Origin: Liolophura sinensis
Taxonomy: Eukaryota > Mollusca > Polyplacophora > Chitonida > Chitonidae
Assembly: GCF_032854445.1 (NCBI RefSeq)
Contig: NC_088298.1
Location: 11,025,504 to 11,089,503 of the forward strand
DNA: 64,000 nt
Direction of reading: 5' to 3'
Shown here: positions 62,601-64,000 of the stretch, piece after piece
Layout: every line of letters starts with the position of its first letter
How positions within the stretch are numbered: position 1 is the stretch's first letter
The notes under the pieces: generated by a model
Database searches by the model: none
The model's input: only the letters and a program-made list of their open reading frames with translations
Told to the model about the DNA's origin: nothing
Program-made: the position numbers and the translations under genes

Positions 62601-62727
62601 ACCTAGTTATCCGCCACCACCACCGCCTCCCGGTGCACCGCCGTCAAAGCCACCGCCACCTCCACCACCGCCGCCTGGTTATCCACCGCCACCGCCACCG
62701 CCGTCCAACAGAGCACGCGGACCATAA
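53639..62727 (+). CDS. Gene C: novel type I membrane protein with PPxY/polyproline tail
   Basis: Seven exons join in phase: 53639-53643, 54584-54660, 55577-56020, 57695-57915, 58371-58517, 59873-60039, 61983-62727. They total 1,806 bp, exactly 602 codons including TAA. Layout: signal peptide (about 1-20), basic FLRKRKS, a 36-residue repeat (S83-V100, S119-V136), acidic ectodomain, transmembrane helix 276-296, a 55-residue juxtamembrane block (299-353), KKKKK at 370-374, then a polyproline C-terminus with PPxY at 528, 544, 560 and 584. PPxY is the ligand of WW domains (NEDD4, YAP type); long polyproline binds profilin, SH3 or EVH1 domains. Function beyond that is unknown. The membrane orientation and exon joins are inferred from sequence; the family is not recognised. 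Confidence 0.75.
54584..54660 (+). CDS. Gene C exon 2: signal peptide
   Basis: Acceptor gtgtcttttcag, donor ATCAG|gtgagg, 77 bp. After the exon 1 bases it reads MRLCLPTVIALLLSLPAVTG followed by FLRKRKS. The Leu-rich core with a small-residue end (AVTG) fits a cleaved signal peptide; the basic run after it may be a processing site. Confidence 0.7.
55082..55095. repeat. Poly-C run
   Basis: About 14 C in a row before a CCACC-rich patch, immediately ahead of SINE B. Confidence 0.85.
55120..55468 (+). mobile_element. SINE family B, full length
   Basis: Head CGGACAGCACAGTTGGTAGA (A box), CCTGGGTCGAGTCACACC (B box), body with AACTGGTTGACCCGTATCAG, and end CGTCATATGACTGAAAAATT with an (ACTC)n tail. 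In gene C intron 2. Confidence 0.88.
55577..56020 (+). CDS. Gene C exon 3: ectodomain with internal repeat
   Basis: Acceptor cttgtttcag, donor GATG|gtaagt, 444 bp. It encodes DLPSGKSNLPLTSTEERFVV and later two copies of a helical motif, SQTIDETLETLDKILYNV and SQAIDRTLDKLQTILGIV, exactly 36 residues apart. A degenerate third SQ start follows 33 residues later. There are no Cys residues; the end is Asp/Asn-rich with an NNT sequon. Confidence 0.74.
56021..57000 (+). other. Gene C intron 3, unique part
   Basis: No repeat or exon recognised between the donor at 56021 and the repeats at 57000. Confidence 0.4.
57001..57693 (+). repeat. GCAGCGAG-rich patch and 53-bp minisatellite, about 11 copies
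   Basis: 57001-57100 is an imperfect short repeat (GCAGCGAG type). From 57101 the 53-bp unit follows: ATATATCACATGCTTACTTC, TATCACATGTAGATGACATC, CCCAGCGAGCAGG. The last copy changes ATATATCAC to ATATTTCAG, which is the acceptor of gene C exon 4. Confidence 0.92.
57695..57915 (+). CDS. Gene C exon 4: ectodomain
   Basis: Acceptor gatatttcag, donor ACAACG|gtaaaa, 221 bp. It encodes EDEDTTAVTLDSPLVQKPIA, then IPGYNAKLFGDDTPYRH and DIIEPGVNVFTT. The acceptor sits at the very end of the last 53-bp repeat copy. No domain recognised. Confidence 0.72.
58371..58517 (+). CDS. Gene C exon 5: transmembrane helix
   Basis: Acceptor ttgtttttag, donor TCCAAG|gtaaaa, 147 bp, phase 0-0. PPGKGLVYYHKISTNDD leads to VTILILLVLVLIKGFIGLAL, a clear membrane helix (residues 276-296) with one Lys (288) inside. 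Such a buried charge may mark pairing with another membrane protein. Confidence 0.74.
58563..58716 (+). mobile_element. SINE family A 3' part
   Basis: GGATGGTCTTCCAGCAACC to CACCAATCAAATAAATAAA. It lies 46 bp after gene C exon 5. Confidence 0.82.
59005..59080 (+). repeat. 40-bp tandem duplication
   Basis: TATTAATTGTAAGCTATTAG followed by ACGT occurs at 59015 and 59055 with near-identical flanks. Confidence 0.85.
59440..59605 (+). mobile_element. SINE family D, partial
   Basis: GCGAGTTCAAACCCGGCC (box B), GGTGGTTTACACAGGGCATT, AGTTCTTGAGTCAACAATAA. Confidence 0.5.
59873..60039 (+). CDS. Gene C exon 6: juxtamembrane cytoplasmic block
   Basis: Acceptor ctttttacacag, donor GACAG|gtaaca, 167 bp. 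It encodes FQDMKQMNKIRVVGVASKSD and later EEGGILGIAEVVTRYAFDMD. Its mix of hydrophobic and charged residues looks folded rather than disordered, but matches no domain I know. Confidence 0.72.
60235..60572 (+). mobile_element. SINE family B, nearly full length
   Basis: GAGAGCGGTAGATCCAGGG, GGTCGAGTCACACCTAAGAC, TCGTCGTCATATGACTGAAA and (ACTC)n tail. In the last intron of gene C. Confidence 0.85.
60805..60982 (+). mobile_element. SINE family A 3' part
   Basis: TGCTGGCTTCGTCAAGTGC to AATCAATAAACAAATAAAT; forward arm of an inverted pair. Confidence 0.75.
60983..61195 (-). mobile_element. SINE family A, diverged, reverse
   Basis: TTTGATTGGTGTCAAGCATAC, then AAACCCAGGACCATCC, and a head ending CTCGGCCACGGGGGCC in reverse. 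Tail-to-tail with 60805-60982. Confidence 0.75.
61505..61862 (+). repeat. 27-bp minisatellite, about 13 copies, CRE-like sites
   Basis: The unit ATTGATTTACGTCACAGGTA+TGTTGTC. Most copies contain TTACGTCA, a CRE/ATF-type bZIP site. It ends 120 bp upstream of gene C's last exon. The 27-bp period keeps frames open; not coding. Confidence 0.92.
61983..62727 (+). CDS. Gene C last exon: polybasic and polyproline tail with four PPxY
   Basis: Acceptor ctcgtcttatag, stop TAA 62725-62727. It begins SSDDGALSKVKKIFSR, followed by K5 and further basic residues. A Ser/Pro/Lys region and runs of 4-9 prolines come next, punctuated by PPSY (62503), PPRY (62551), PPSY (62599) and PPGY (62671), plus repeated SGM-PPP units at 62425-62472. 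The tail has formin/WASP-like composition, but no FH2 or WH2 domain is present. Confidence 0.8.
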
Positions 62728-62892
62728 CAAAATGACCAACCAGCGCCGCCAACGCTTCCGAATCATATGCATGTCTGAATTTATTAATGTAAATTACAGT
62801 GTGCTCTATTGAGGATATCCTTCATCTCTGAAAGATATTCAGCCGTAAATTGTCTGAATTTAACCGACTGAGTGGATAGAAATTAATGATTG

Positions 62893-62898
62893 AATAAA
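62893..62898 (+). terminator. Gene C polyadenylation signal
   Basis: AATAAA lies 166 bp after the gene C stop codon, with a T-rich stretch downstream. It is the likely end of the transcript. Confidence 0.6.
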
Positions 62899-62899
62899 T

Positions 62900-64000
62900 A
62901 TTGAATAAGCTATGGGCTGAATTAAATCTTTAAATGTTTGTCTACATACCTTATTTCGTGCCAGTTTTAAACCCCGCATAAACGAAAGCTGAAAGGAACT
63001 ATACCGGAGATTTTTTGCCAAAAAAATCGATCGAATTTTGGCTATTATTTTAGAATAACCAAATAACTTTCACAAAATATCAGCCTAGTTTGTATAAGTG
63101 TTATCGTTCAATATCAGTAGTAAAGTTTATAAAATTTATAGTGTGGGTAGCATTAAAACTTTTTCAAACTTTAAAATCATTTTAAGACATCAAATAAAAA
63201 AGGTACAAATCTGATTTTTACCGAAAATAATTTGAACTGTTCTTGGTAAAGACAGAAAATTTCATTTAAGTAGCGAATATGCCTTTTTTGTCAGAATTAT
63301 CCGGTATACATCCTTAAGACGCGACTCAACTCAACTCAACTCCTCGCACCCACCATACGACTTTAAGATTGAACGGCATACTCGTAACGACTGGAGGCAG
63401 CTTACAGCGGTTTTTCGTGTTGCCTAGCAACCAAATGAAGTGTAGAGAATCAAAACTTAAACAGTATTAGACAGTAAAGTGACGACGAGGGGGATACATA
63501 GACTGATGACGAAGAGGCAGACACGGGCTGATGACGAGGGGCATTCATAGTTAGGTCGTGACTCAGTTCTTTTGGAACCTGTCGTATATTTTCCGGACAG
63601 TTACGAATGAGTACAATTGGTGCCAATTCCAGCTGAGTTGCACTGTTATTCGGACTACTCCAGCGCTGTCAAAATGACGCATGTGTTGGGATGAGTTCAG
63701 CTCGGCATTTAAGGATACATGGAATGCATGCTCTTTATTTCTTAACACGTAGCTTAATGTGTGGCTTAACATGTAAAAGTAAAAAAAAGCTCCTCATATA
63801 ATATATAAAATGGCTTTAAACTATAGTTTTCCTGAGGCACCAGCGGTGAGTATGGAAATCAAATGATAGCTGTCATAAGAGTTTTGTTGGGACAAGAACC
63901 AGAATTGCCAGGATGTCCATCGGTCACGTCATTTCCGAATATTTCCGATCAGCGATGGAAATATGCATAAAATTTAGGGGTTTTTAAGAAACACAATATA
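62900..64000. other. Downstream of gene C, no gene seen
   Basis: AT-rich sequence with a short imperfect GACGA-rich patch at 63480-63540. Nothing else recognised. Confidence 0.45.

Noticed and set aside
62396-62812. His/Arg-rich frame overlapping the gene C last exon
   Set aside because: It is the shifted reading of the proline codons; the gene C frame is supported by splice phase and stop position.

Overview
The window is animal nuclear DNA. Coding sequence is split by GT-AG introns, intergenic DNA is AT-rich, and tandem arrays and tRNA-derived SINEs are dense. The commonest SINE has a tRNA-like head and a 3' end reading as a TACGGCGTAAAACACCAATC core followed by (AAAT)n. A second family ends in a GGTTTAACGTCGTA core followed by (CACT)n. 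From memory these ends resemble molluscan/lophotrochozoan SINEs, possibly the MetaSINE superfamily. The organism is therefore probably a lophotrochozoan, most likely a mollusc; species not determined. I see no prokaryotic, viral or CRISPR content.

Region 1 (1-26.7 kb, + strand) is the 3' two thirds of a VWDE-like gene (von Willebrand factor D and EGF domain protein). Twenty-three phase-compatible exons were read by hand. They encode a vWD domain, a VWDE-type middle region with a basic RKRR site, a cadherin/Ig-like segment and about 15 EGF domains. The last nine EGFs come from a ladder of 96-bp phase 1-1 exons, one of them doubled to 192 bp. The 5' end lies outside the window, one small exon inside the vWD domain was not found, and the 3' end is unresolved. 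Its introns hold a 3.95-kb 38-bp minisatellite and a 2.6-kb 47-bp minisatellite.

Region 2 (26.7-37.7 kb) has no gene I can support. It contains SINEs (including a head-to-head inverted pair), a 25-copy 38-bp minisatellite and a 33-bp minisatellite interrupted by a SINE.

Region 3 (37.8-50.6 kb, + strand) holds gene B, a proposed two-exon gene for an unrecognised membrane-anchored protein. Exon 1 encodes one transmembrane helix. An 11.3-kb intron full of SINEs and microsatellites separates it from exon 2, which encodes a charged, Ser-rich tail with coiled-coil-like ends. The reading frame breaks at an A5 run in exon 2. An AATAAA follows the stop.

Region 4 (53.6-62.9 kb, + strand) holds gene C. 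Its seven exons join in perfect phase to a 601-residue protein not matched to any family I know: signal peptide, extracellular part with a 36-residue internal repeat, one transmembrane helix, polybasic stretch, and a polyproline tail with four PPxY motifs. It looks like a type I membrane protein that recruits WW-domain and profilin/SH3-type partners. Its introns carry a 53-bp array abutting an exon and a 27-bp array of CRE-like TTACGTCA sites. Genes B and C are neighbours on one strand and both look like single-pass membrane proteins; no functional link is shown.
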